Positions 25,701 to 35,700 of a DNA stretch of 64,000 bases are shown one piece after another. Position numbers and translations under genes: made by a program. The stretch comes from Streptomyces sp. NBRC 110028 (GTDB lineage: Bacteria > Actinomycetota > Actinomycetes > Streptomycetales > Streptomycetaceae): positions 1-64,000 of the forward strand of contig NZ_BBUZ01000046.1 in assembly GCF_001417735.1 (NCBI RefSeq), read 5' to 3'. How positions within the stretch are numbered: position 1 is the stretch's first letter; the number at the start of each line of letters is the position of its first letter. The notes under the pieces are model-generated. The model made no database searches, was not told where the DNA came from, and saw nothing but the letters and a program-made list of their open reading frames with translations.

Positions 25701-28700
25701 GGCGAGCCGCCGGGCGAGCCGGTCGGCCAGCGCGTTCAGCTCGCGGTAGGTGTGGGTCCGGCCGGTGGCGGGGTCGACGACGGCGGGCCGGTCGGGGGCG
25801 GTCGCCGCCCAGTGCGCCACCGCCCGGTGCACCGGGCACGCCTCGCCGAGCGGCCGTTCGGGCCCGCTGAGCACGGCGGTGCCGGGCCCGCGGTGCGGCG
25901 CGTCCAGCAGCTCGGGCAGCGTGCGGTCCGGGCCGTCCATCGCGGCGCCCACCAGGTCCTGGAAGAGCCCGGCGAGCCGTTCCATCGTCGCCCGGTCGAA
26001 CAGGTCGACGGCGTACTCCAGATAGCCGGTCATCGGGCCGTCGATCTCGTCGTTCACGCCGAGCGTGAGGTCGAGCTTGGCGGTCCCGGGAGCGATGCCG
26101 CCGAACGAACCACCGCCCGGGGCCACGGTGAGTCCGTCCGGCGCCTCGGAGTGGCTCGCGGTGTTCTGGTGGGTGTAGCCGACCGTGAACAGGGGGTGGC
26201 GGGAGGCGTCCCGCTCGGGCCCGAGGGCGGAGACGATCTTCCCGAAGGGGATCTCCTCGTGGTCCAGGGCGCCGGCCACCGTCTCGGCGCAGCGGCGCAC
26301 CAGCTCGCGGAAGGTCATCCCGCCGTCGACCCTGGTGCGGAACGGCAGCAGGTTGTTGAAGTAGCCGATCAGCTCGTGGGTGTCGGGGTGGTACCGGCCG
26401 GAGGCCGCGGCCCCGACCACCACGTCCTCCTGGCCCGCCCACAGGTGCAGCAGGGCGTCGACGACGGCCAGCAGGGTGACGAAGGTGGTCACCCCCTCGT
26501 GCTTGCTGAACTCGCGCAGCGCGTGGGCGCGTTCCGGGCCGAGCGTGAACTCCAGCAGGTCGCCGTCGTGGGATTCGACGGACGGGCGCGGCCGGTCCAG
26601 GGGAAGCTCGGTGGCCTCCAGTCCGGCCAGCTGTCCGCGCCAGTAGCGCAGGCCCCGCTCCATCCGCTCCCCGTCGAGCCAGGACCGCTGCCAGCGGGCG
26701 AAGTCTCCGTATCCGACGGCCAGTTGGGGCAGCTGTGCGGGCCGGTTCGCCAGCCGGGCGGCGTAGCACTCGCCGAGGTCGCGGAAGAACACCGCGGGCG
26801 ACCAGCCGTCGAAGACGATGTGGTGCCAGGTGCAGAGCAGGAGGTGGTCGTCCTCGGCCAGCTTCAGCAGCGTGGTGCGCATCAGGGGGCCGGTCGCCAG
26901 GTCGAAGGGGTGGCGGGCCTCCGCGTGGGCGATCCGCCGCGCCTCCGCCTCCCGCTCCGGCTCCGGCAGATGGCTGAGGTCGTCGATGATCAGCCCGGGG
27001 CCGGACGCGTCGAACCGCACGTACGGGCGGCCGTCCTCGTGCGGGATCCGGGTCCGCAGTACGTCGTGCCGCCGCACCACATCGCGCAGCGCCGCCCGGA
27101 GGGCGTCGTGGTCGAGCGGGCCGGTGTAGCGCAGATCACCGGGGATGTTGTACAGCGGGCCGGGCGGTGACAGCTTGTCGAGGTACCACAGCTGTTCCTG
27201 GTTGTAGGTGAGCGGGACGCGGTCCCCCGACGGTACGGGGACGATCGTCCAGTCGGCTCCGGGCGAACCGCCCCGGCGGCGCCCGGCGATCAGGGCGGCC
27301 GTCTCCTGGACCGTACGGTGCTCGTACAGGTCGGCGAAGGTGAGCCGGACGCCGAACCGGGCCTCGACCTGACGCAGCAGGGTGATGCCCGCGATGGACG
27401 TGCCGCCCAGCTCGAAGTAGTCGGACGTGGCGTCGATGCCGGGGGCGCCCAGGATGTCGCTCCAGATGGCGGCCACGGCCTGCCGGATCTCCGCCTCGTC
27501 CGCCTCGGGCGCGGGCGGCGCGGGGGCGGGTGCGGCGGCGGGGCGGGGCGGGGGCGCGTCCGCCCGCCGGCTTCCGTACCAGCAGGAGACGGGCTCGAAC
27601 GGGTAGGTGGGCACCTCCGCGCGGAGGATGCGTCTGCCGTCGTAGTGGCGGTTCCAGTCGAGGTCCGCGCCCGCCTCGTAGAGGTGCGCGAGGGCGCCCA
27701 GGACGTCGTCGCGGCCCGCGTCGCCGATGAGCGGGACGATGGTGAGTTCGGGCGCGAGCTTTCCGATGCGCCGGGAGAGGGTGCCCTCGCGCCCGAGTTC
27801 GACGAGGAGGGCTCCGTCCCGGACGAAGTCCTTGACCGCCTTGCGGAGTCCGGCCTCGTCGACCTCGTCGGTGAGGGTGGCCTCGGCCGCTGCCGCCAGG
27901 GCACGGGCTGCCGGGAGCCGCCCGCGGGCGACCTGGACCGCGAGGTTCCCCGGGCCCGAGCCCACCAGCCGTCCCGTGTCCAGCCCCAGGGATTCCGCGA
28001 GGCGGTACAGCGCGTAGTGGTGGGTCAGCGGCGTCACCGCCCCGCCGCCGGGGCCGCCGGGGGTGCGCGCGCCGAAGGAGTCCTCGGCGTCGGCGAGTAC
28101 GGGGAACTCCGTGCGCAGTGCCCGCCAGTACGCCCGGTCCGGGACACCTACGCCGCTGTCGCTGTCGCCGCCGCCGTCGCCGTCGCCGGAGAACAGCAGC
28201 ACCACCGGCGGGTTCGCGGGTGCCTCGCGCTCGGGGAGGGTGGCGGTCCGCAGGGCGGTGGCCAGTCGGCCGATGTCGTCGGTGGCGCAGGCCCAGCGCC
28301 AGCGGTGGTCGTCCCGTCCGCGGTTGAGGGCGTGGGCCACGGTGGCCAGGTCGTGGTCCGTGCCGTCCAGGAAGTCGCTCAGGCCGCGGACGCGGCGGGC
28401 GAGCGCCGTGCGGGACGCCGCCGACACGGTGACCAGCTCGGTGGTGGCCGGGCCGGTCGCGGGGTCCGTGCCCCGGCGGGCGGGGGGTTCCTCGATGACG
28501 GCGTGGACATTGGTTCCGGTCAGGCCGAAGGAACTCAGCCCGGCGCGGCGCGGGAGCCCGTCCCCGGCCGGTGTCCAGGGCAGGGTCCGCGCGCTGACCC
28601 GGATCGGTCCCCCGGAGTCCACCAGGGCGTGGGCGTCCCGGAAGCGGGCGGTCGGGTACAGCGTCGTATGCCGCAGCCCGGCCAGCACCTTGAACAGACC

Positions 28701-29753
28701 GGCCATGCCCGCGGCGTGGTCCAGGTGTCCCACGTTGCCCTTGACGCTGCCGATCGGGAAGGGGGCCTCGGGGTGTTCCGGGACCCCGGCCGCCAGGAGG
28801 GCCTGGCGCACCCCGCTCACCTCGGCCAGATCGCCGAGCGGGGTGGCGGAGCCGTGGCCTTCGAGGTAGCCGGCGGTGGTCAGCGGCAGGCCCGCGTCCT
28901 GCCAGGCTGCGGTGATCAGTTCGGCCTGGGCGTCCTGGCTGGGTGCGCTCATGCTGGTGGCGCGGTAGCCGTTGTGGTTCACCGCGATGCCGCGCAGTAC
29001 GGCGTGGATGTGATCGTCGTCGGCGAGGGCGTCGGTCAGCCGTTTGAGGACGACGAAGCCACCGCCCTCGCCGCCGACCCCGCCATTGGCCGCCGCGTCG
29101 AACGGACGGCACATCCCGTCGGGCGACTCGACGCCGGGCAGCGGTTCGTGGGTGGCCGAAGGCTGCGGCAGCGACTGGACGCTGACACCGCCCGCGATGG
29201 CCAACTCCGCTGTGTGTGCTCGTAGTTGATTGACAGCCAGGGCCAGTGCCGCCAGGCTTCCGCTGCACGCGGTGTCCACGGCGAGGACGGGCCCCGACAG
29301 GTCGAGGAGATAGGCGACGCGCGCCGCGACGGCGGAGGGGAGCGTGCCGAGGATCTGCTGCGGGTCGTCGTCGCGGAACAGCGTGGCGTAGGCGGGGTCC
29401 GGGGCGCTGAACACCACGGCCGTCGCCGTCCCCTTCAGGGAGCCGGGCGCGTAGCAGGCGTTCTCGACGGCCTGGTGCACCAGGTGGAGGGTGAGCCGCT
29501 GATGGGGGTCCATCAGCTCCGCCTCCCGGCGGGAGAGGCCGAAGAAGCGGTGGTCGAAGAGGTCGACGCGGTCGAGATAGCCCGAGGGCGCGTAGCCGGT
29601 GTCCGGGTCGCCGCCCGCGTACCGGACCCGGTCCGCGGTGGGCGCGCCCACGCTGACCCGGCCTTCGCGCAGGTTCTCGTGCAGGGTGTCGAAGTCTCCG
29701 GCCCCGGGCAGGGTGAACGCCGCCCCGATGATCGCGACCGCTTCCTGGTCCAC
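22743..29753 (-). CDS. Hybrid PKS-NRPS: KS-AT(degenerate)-T-C-A-T-E
   Basis: About 2336 residues. KS at about 3-425 has Cys in VDTACSGS and histidines in EGHGSAT and KGNVGHLDH. A shortened AT follows (about 515-725), with its GHSxG serine motif replaced by GSGPG. Then come T (FELGGTSI, about 786), C with HHIVFDGWS, A with YTSGSTGRP, T (FFEIGGDSI) and a C-terminal epimerisation-type domain (HHFAYDHIS, GEGTPNAY, IGWFTNAFPV). There is no thioesterase, so release must be in trans. The GTG at 29753 was preferred for its GAGGAG site; ATG 29768 and GTG 29771 lie upstream. It is downstream of, and coupled to, the three-module NRPS. Confidence 0.92.
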   Translation of the reverse strand: MDQEAVAIIGAAFTLPGAGDFDTLHENLREGRVSVGAPTADRVRYAGGDPDTGYAPSGYLDRVDLFDHRFFGLSRREAELMDPHQRLTLHLVHQAVENACYAPGSLKGTATAVVFSAPDPAYATLFRDDDPQQILGTLPSAVAARVAYLLDLSGPVLAVDTACSGSLAALALAVNQLRAHTAELAIAGGVSVQSLPQPSATHEPLPGVESPDGMCRPFDAAANGGVGGEGGGFVVLKRLTDALADDDHIHAVLRGIAVNHNGYRATSMSAPSQDAQAELITAAWQDAGLPLTTAGYLEGHGSATPLGDLAEVSGVRQALLAAGVPEHPEAPFPIGSVKGNVGHLDHAAGMAGLFKVLAGLRHTTLYPTARFRDAHALVDSGGPIRVSARTLPWTPAGDGLPRRAGLSSFGLTGTNVHAVIEEPPARRGTDPATGPATTELVTVSAASRTALARRVRGLSDFLDGTDHDLATVAHALNRGRDDHRWRWACATDDIGRLATALRTATLPEREAPANPPVVLLFSGDGDGGGDSDSGVGVPDRAYWRALRTEFPVLADAEDSFGARTPGGPGGGAVTPLTHHYALYRLAESLGLDTGRLVGSGPGNLAVQVARGRLPAARALAAAAEATLTDEVDEAGLRKAVKDFVRDGALLVELGREGTLSRRIGKLAPELTIVPLIGDAGRDDVLGALAHLYEAGADLDWNRHYDGRRILRAEVPTYPFEPVSCWYGSRRADAPPPRPAAAPAPAPPAPEADEAEIRQAVAAIWSDILGAPGIDATSDYFELGGTSIAGITLLRQVEARFGVRLTFADLYEHRTVQETAALIAGRRRGGSPGADWTIVPVPSGDRVPLTYNQEQLWYLDKLSPPGPLYNIPGDLRYTGPLDHDALRAALRDVVRRHDVLRTRIPHEDGRPYVRFDASGPGLIIDDLSHLPEPEREAEARRIAHAEARHPFDLATGPLMRTTLLKLAEDDHLLLCTWHHIVFDGWSPAVFFRDLGECYAARLANRPAQLPQLAVGYGDFARWQRSWLDGERMERGLRYWRGQLAGLEATELPLDRPRPSVESHDGDLLEFTLGPERAHALREFSKHEGVTTFVTLLAVVDALLHLWAGQEDVVVGAAASGRYHPDTHELIGYFNNLLPFRTRVDGGMTFRELVRRCAETVAGALDHEEIPFGKIVSALGPERDASRHPLFTVGYTHQNTASHSEAPDGLTVAPGGGSFGGIAPGTAKLDLTLGVNDEIDGPMTGYLEYAVDLFDRATMERLAGLFQDLVGAAMDGPDRTLPELLDAPHRGPGTAVLSGPERPLGEACPVHRAVAHWAATAPDRPAVVDPATGRTHTYRELNALADRLARRLAAAGVTTGATVPVIAARGVELVTGWLGVLKAGGAFVPVDPALPAERVADLLAGLECPLIVAGEGQEPPLADTPLLRIEVRPPDGQADHPGHPGHPDTAPGDLAYIAYTSGSTGRPHGCEITHRALLNVATWWGAEAGLGPGDRVAQVFAPGFDGAILETLSALSHGAALHVLHDTMRTPVELLRWMAHQRITVTFLPTPLAEVVLREYPDVPGVRLRVVGVGGDRLRVRPPAGAPFRTLNLYGPTECAVVSTWAEVTPGPDAGLPAIGRPIDNATARVLRPDGQPCAVGEQGELYVGGAAVGRGYHRLPDHTTARFLPDPFAAGPGARMYRTGDLARLAADGSLAFLGRADQQVEIRGHRVEPAEIERVLLGHPAVREAVVLPDGRAADATQLVAHLAGDRLPAPDALTAWAAERLPGYMVPARIATYARLPRTANGKTDRKRMVEMTTSVNAPEPATGAAAPAGDGDAERILGRIWADLLGRDSVGPDDNFFEIGGDSILSVAVAARAETAGLSLTPHDVLRRPTLRALAAGTAPAPPGGTRTAPEPPADAAIPLTPLMHSLLEHADDGARDFVVAEVLETSAGIRADLVRRAVARLLELHEPLRFRLRHNAISRWIERADAAPPDVMDVKVLPAMGENAELAVLEGDKDALIKDVDPARGAMLRARFYDRGPDRTGLLLLVVHHFAYDHISLVPLLEDVNSALGTPGEIPPPDSGGRDGWSAWSRHLTAMATGDELAGEATYWTVVMEAGRTAGGLPEDAEQPPRPGAGQGVWRRVIPADRVATALREGNSAGREAAMAAVACAWSRWRGRPDAYLMAVGEGTPNAYRPTGRSRSIGWFTNAFPVLLPVAEGQRSAEALPAVAEQLRAVPHDGVGYGILRKLSPRSPATDRICSLPEPPVLVEHTATGGEALKIGAGPAWIRSVPLVVEQRSLLAHVPVAVSSMVQDGELVIYLVHDGRLRGDRMEEFADHLADAFTELAAGED

Positions 29754-29767
29754 GTGGTCTCCTCGCA

Positions 29768-32700
29768 TCACAGTACGTAGTCACCTCGGTCGTCGGCTTC
29801 CGCGGTTTCCGGCCGGCCCTCCAGCAGCCGCGCCATCGACTCGACGGTCGAGTGCTCCAGCAGCGCGGCCACCGGCACCGGATCGCCGCCGAGGGCCGTC
29901 AGCTCCCCGGCGAGTTCCATCAGGGTCAGGGACGAGCCTCCGGCTTCGAAGAACTTCTCCCGTACGCCGATCCCCTCCGCGTCGCGGTCCAGCAGCCGCG
30001 CCCACAGCCCGGCCACGGTGCGCTCGGCCTCGTCGCGCGGCGCGGACCGCGTGTTCCGCGCGGGTGGCGCGGGTTCCGCGGCTTCCAGCGCCCGGCGGTC
30101 GGTCTTGCCGTTCACCGTCAGGGGCAGTGACGTGTGGAAGCCGAAGGCGGAGGGGACCAGTTGCGGGGGCAGCCGGCGCGCCAGGTGATCGCGCAGTTCC
30201 GTGGCGGTGGGGGTACGGCCCTCGGCGGGCACGATATGGGCCGTCAGCCGGCGTCGCTGTTCCCGGCCCACCGCCACCACCACGGCCTGCGCCACATCGG
30301 GGTGCCGGGTCAGCTCCCGTTCGATCTCGCCGGGTTCGGCCCGGAAACCGCGGACCTTGACCTGGTGGTCGGCCCGGCCGACGAAGCGCAAGTCCCCGCC
30401 GGGTGTTCTGCGGACCAGGTCCCCGGTCCGGTACATGCGCTCCCCGGCGGGGCCGTGGGGGCAGGCCACGAACCGCTCGGCGGTCAGCGCCGCCCGGCCG
30501 TGGTAGCCCCGCGCCAGGCCCTGCCCGACGAGATACAGCTCGCCCGTCACCCCGTCGGGGACCGGCCGCAGCCCGGCGTCGAGCACCAGCGCGCCGGTGC
30601 CGGGGACCGGTGTGCCGATCGCGGGTTCCCCGGCGCCGTCCAGGCGCTCGCTGACCGTGGAGCAGACGGTCGCCTCGGTGGGTCCGTACGCGTTGAACAT
30701 CAGCCGGTCCGGCGCCCAGCGGGCGGCGAGTTCCGCCGGGCACTCCTCCCCGGCGGTGAACAGCACCAGCCCGCTCGGCAGACCGCCGTCCGGCAGCACG
30801 GCCAGTACGGCGGGTGGCAGTGTCACATGGGTGATCCCGTGGTCGGCGATGGTCCGCGTCAGCGCCGGGCCGGGCAGCAGTTGTTCCGGCGGGGCGAGCA
30901 CCAGGGTGGCCCCGTTGCACAGCGCCATGGCGGTCTCCCAGAAGGCCGCGTCGAAGCCGGCCGAGGCGAACTGCAGCACCCGGTGGCCCGGCCCGGTGGC
31001 GGCGGCGCGGTGGATTCCGGCGAGCATGCCGGTGACGCCCCGGTGGGTGACGACGGTGCCCTTGGGGCGGCCCGTCGACCCGGAGGTGTAGATGACGTAC
31101 GCGGCGTTCCCGGGCCGTACGGGCACGCGCGGCGCGGTCGCGGGGTGGTGTGCGAGACCGCCGGCGGCCTGGTCGAGGAGGACGGTCGGGACGGTGTCCG
31201 GGCACCAGGGGGCACGCGTCGCGGTGTTGGTGACGAGTACCGCCGCGCCCGCGTCCGCCAGCATCCAGCCGAGCCGTTCCGGGGGGTAGGCGGGGTCGAG
31301 GGGCAGGTGGGCGCCACCGGCCTTGAGGATCGCCAGCAGCGCGACGATCTGGTCGGTGCCCCGTGGCAGTGACAGGCCGACGGATGTCTCGGGGCCGACG
31401 CCGTGCTCGATGAGGTGGTGGGCCAGGCGGTTGGCGCGGGCGTCCAGTTCGGCGTAGGTGAGGAGGTGTCCGTCCGCCCGCAGCGCCGGTGCGCCGGGGG
31501 TCCGTGCCACCTGGTCCGCGAACAGTTCGTGCGCGCAGCGCGGTGCCGGTGCGGGTTCTTCCCCGGCGGGGGCCGCGGTGTCCACGGGCAGGGCCACGGC
31601 GGCCACCGGGCGGTCGGGGTCGGCGACCAACTCGACCAGCAATGAGTGGAGTTGATGGAGAATCCGCCCGGCGGTCCGCTCGTCGAACAGCCCGGCGTCA
31701 TAGCTCACTTCGAGGACGAGGGCGCCGGTGGTGTGGACGAGGAGGGACAGGGGGTAGTTGGTGGCGTTGCCGGTGTCCAGCGTGGTGACGCGCAGCCCGC
31801 CGGCCGCGGTGGTGGCGGGGTCGAGGGGGATGTTGTCGAAGGCCACCGCGGTGTCGAAGAGGGCCGCTCCCTGGGGGACCGCGCTGTTGGCCCGCTGCTC
31901 GGACAGCGGGAAGGTGTCGTACTGGCGGGCCTCGGCCTGCTGGGCCTGCACACCGCGCAGCCAGTCGGCCACCGGGGCGCCCTCGTCGATCCGCACCCGC
32001 ACCGGCAGCGTGTTGATCAGCAGGCCGATGATGGACTCCACGCCCGGCGGTCCGTCGCCGCGATGGGCGACCGTGGCACCGAAGACCACGTCCGAGCCAC
32101 CGCTGTGCCGGGCCAGCAGCAGCGCCCAGGCGGCCTGGACCAGGGTGTTGACGGTGAGCCGGTGGCGGCGTGCGAAACCGCGCAGCCGGTCGTAGTCCGC
32201 TCCGCCCAGTTCGGTCACCCGTGCGGCGTGGTGGCGCACCTGGTGGCCGGGCGGCGGGGTACCGGCGTACGGCAGTGGCGTGGCGGCCGGGAAACCGGCG
32301 AGCGCCGCGCGCCAGTACGCGCGCGCCGCGGTTTCGTCGCGTGCGGCGAGCCAGCGCACATAGTCGCTGAAGGCGCCGCGCGGGGCGAGGGCGGGTGGGC
32401 GTCCGGCGGACAGGGCGGCGTAGGCGGTGAAGACGTCCGTGAGGACTTCCGTGACGCTCCATCCGTCGAGGAACAGATGGTGGCACGTCCACAGCAGCAG
32501 GACCTCGTCGTCCGCCACGCGGACGACGGCCAGCCGCGTCGGCACCTCGTGGCGCGGGTCGAGCCGGGCCGCGCGGTCCCGCTCCCTGAGCCGTTCCAGG
32601 GACTCCTGCCGGAGTTCGGGGGGCAGCCGGCGCCAGTCGTGGTGGTCGACCGGGAGGGTGAAGTCCGCTCGCGGGATCTGCACGGGCGGGGCGCCGGGCT

Positions 32701-35700
32701 CGGTGGCGACGGTGCTCCGCAGGGCGGGCGTGCGGTCGACGACATGCTGCCAGGCCCGGGCCAGGACACCGGGCTCGGTGACGCCCGCGACGGTCATGCC
32801 GAGACTCCGGGCGTAGACATCCGGGCCGCCGGTGGCGAGGGAGTGGTAGAGCAGGCCGGTCTGGAGCGGGGTGAGGGGGTACGGCCCGGAGCCGGGGGCC
32901 GCTGTGGGGCCCACCCGCTCCGGAGCGGCGGTGGCGGTGGTGTTCCCCGCCTGCTCGGCGAGGGCGCGGATCGTGAGCCGGGTGAAGACGTCCTTGGGGG
33001 TCAGGGCCAGGCCCGCCGCCCGGGCGCGGGTGGCGAGCCGCACACTGGTGATGGAGTCCCCGCCGAGGTCGAAGAAGTCGTCGTCCACCCCGACCCGTTC
33101 GACATCGAGCACCTCCGACCACACGGCCGCGAGGGCCCGTTCGGCGGGGTTCGCCGGGGCGACGTACGCGGCCTCGGTGTCCGGCCGCCCCTCCGGCCGG
33201 GGCAGGGCGCGCTGGTCGACCTTCCCGCTGGAGTTCAGCGGGAGGGCGTCGAGCGCCACGAACGCCGACGGGATCATGTAGCCGGGCAGCAGGGTGGCGA
33301 GGTGGCGGCGCAGCGCCGTCGTGGTGGGTGCCGGACGTCCCGGCCGGGGGACGGCGTAGGCGACGAGCCGCCGCTCCGCCCGGCCGTCGGACGGCCCGTC
33401 GACGCGCGCGGTCACGACCGCCTCGGACACGTCCGGGTGGGCGGTCAGGGCCGCTTCCACCTCGGCGGTCTCCACCCGGTAGCCACGGATCTTCACCTGG
33501 TCGTCGGCGCGGCCGAGGAAGTCGAGCACGCCTTCCGCGCGCCATCGCACCACATCTCCGGTGCGGTACATCCGGCTGCCCGGCGCGCCCCACGGGTCGG
33601 GGACGAAACGCCCGGCGGTTTCCGCGGGCCGGGACTGGTAGCCCCGGGCGAGCCCGGCGCCCGCGATGTACAGCTCGCCCGCCACCCCGATGGGTGCCGG
33701 TCGCAGCGCGCCGTCCAGGACGTAGTGCCGTACGCCCGTCACCGGTCCGCCGATGGGGACACGGCGCTCCTCCGGCAGGGTGTCGCCGTGTGCCATGAGG
33801 TGGGCGGTCGAGCACATGGTGGTCTCGGTCGGGCCGTAGAGGTTGGCGAACGGGTGCGCCGTCAGCCACCGGCGGGCCGTTTCCACGGAACACACGTCGG
33901 CCGCCGAGCACACCAGTTCCAGCCCGGGCAGCGCCGTGGGGTCGAGCACGCCGAGCAGCGCCGGGGGGAGCATCAGGTGGGTGACCGCGTCCCGGCGGAT
34001 CCGCTCGGCGAGCCGCGCCGGGTCGTCGTCCTCGCCGGGTCGGCTCAGGCACAGGGTCGCGCCGGTCAGCAGGGGCATCAGGGCCTGCCAGATGCCGCCG
34101 TCGAAGCTGAACGACAGATGCTGCAGCATCCGGGAGCCGGGCCGCAGCCCGAGGGTGCGGCGGCTGTCGGCCGCCAGGTTGCACACCGCGCCGTGCTGGA
34201 TCAGGACGCCCTTGGGGCGCCCCGTGGAGCCCGAGGTGTAGACGGCGTAGGCGAGGTTCGCGGGGCGGACGTGTGTCCGGGGCGGGGTCGCGGGGCGGCG
34301 GGCGATGGCCGTGCGGTCCGGTTCCCGGTCGAGGCACACGATGTCGGCGGGGACGTCGGGCAGCGAGGGGAGCTGGTGGCGGTGGGCGATCAGCACCCGT
34401 GGCGCGGCTCCGGCGGCGATGTGCGCCAGCCGGTCCCTGGGCTGCCCCAGGTCCAGGGGGACGAACGCGCCGCCCGCCTTGAGCACGGCGAGCGCGGCGA
34501 CGATCAGGTCGGGGCCGCGGTCCGGGCACAGCCCGACCAGGGTCTCCGGGCCGACGCCGCGCGCGGCCAGGTGGTGGGCGAGCCGGTTGGCCCGCGCGTC
34601 CAGTTCGCCGTAGCCGATCCGGTGGTCGCCGCGGACCACGGCGGGCCGGTCCGGGTCGTGCCGGGCCCGGGCCGCGAAGACCTCGTGCACGCAGTGGCCG
34701 TCCGCGGGCTCGCCGGTGGCGTTCCACTCGGTGAGCACCTGGTGTTCCTCCGCGCCGGTGAGGAGGGAGAGCCGGGCGGCGGGGCCGGGGTCGTGCGCGA
34801 TGTGGGTGAGGAGCGTGCGCAGCCGCCCGGCCATCCGCTCGGCCGTCGCCCGGTCGAACAGGGCGCTGTTGTAGAGGAAGCCGGCGCGCAGCCCGTCACC
34901 GGTCTCCTCGAATTCCACGGTGAGGTCGAAGACGGCGGACACCACCGGAACCGGGACCTCGGTGACGGCCAGTCCGCTGAACCGCCGTTCCCGGGCCGGG
35001 GCGTTGCGCATGACGACGAGCGCCTGGACCAGCGGGGTGCGGTCCGCGGCGCGGGCCGGGGCCAGCGCCTCGACCAGCCGGTCGAAGGGCAGTTCGCCGT
35101 GGGCGACGGCGTCGAGCAGGGTGTCGCGGACATCGCCGAGCGTTTCGGTGAAGGGCCGGTCGCCGTCCACCTCCGTGCGCAGGACGAGCGTGTTGACGAA
35201 GAAGCCGACCAGGTCGTCGAGCGCCTCGTGGTCCCGCCCCGAGGTCACCACCCCGACCGCGATGTCCCGCTGTCCGGTGTGCCGGGCCAAGAAGATCTGG
35301 GTCGCCGCGAGAAGGGTGCTGAACAGGGTCGTGCCGTGCTCGTGGCCGAGCTGCCGCAACCGGTCCACGACCGGGCCCGGGATCCGGACCGCGACGGCCG
35401 CCCCGGCGGTGCCGGTTTCCGGGGTCCGGGGCCGGTCGGTGGCCAGGTCCAGGGGCTCCGTTCCGGCGAGCCGGTCACGCCAGTACGCCAGTTGCCGGGC
35501 CTCGAGGCCGTCGGCGAGCCGCCGCCGGTGCCAGACGGTGTAGTCGGCGTAGCGCACCGGCAGTTCGGGGAGGCGCGCCGGGGTGCCGGTCACGGCGGCC
35601 GTGTAGTGCGCGCCCAGCTCGGCCAGCAGCACCTCGTAGGACCAGTCGTCGCTGATGAGGTGGTGCGAGGTCAGGGTGAGGACGTGGTCCGCCGGGGACA

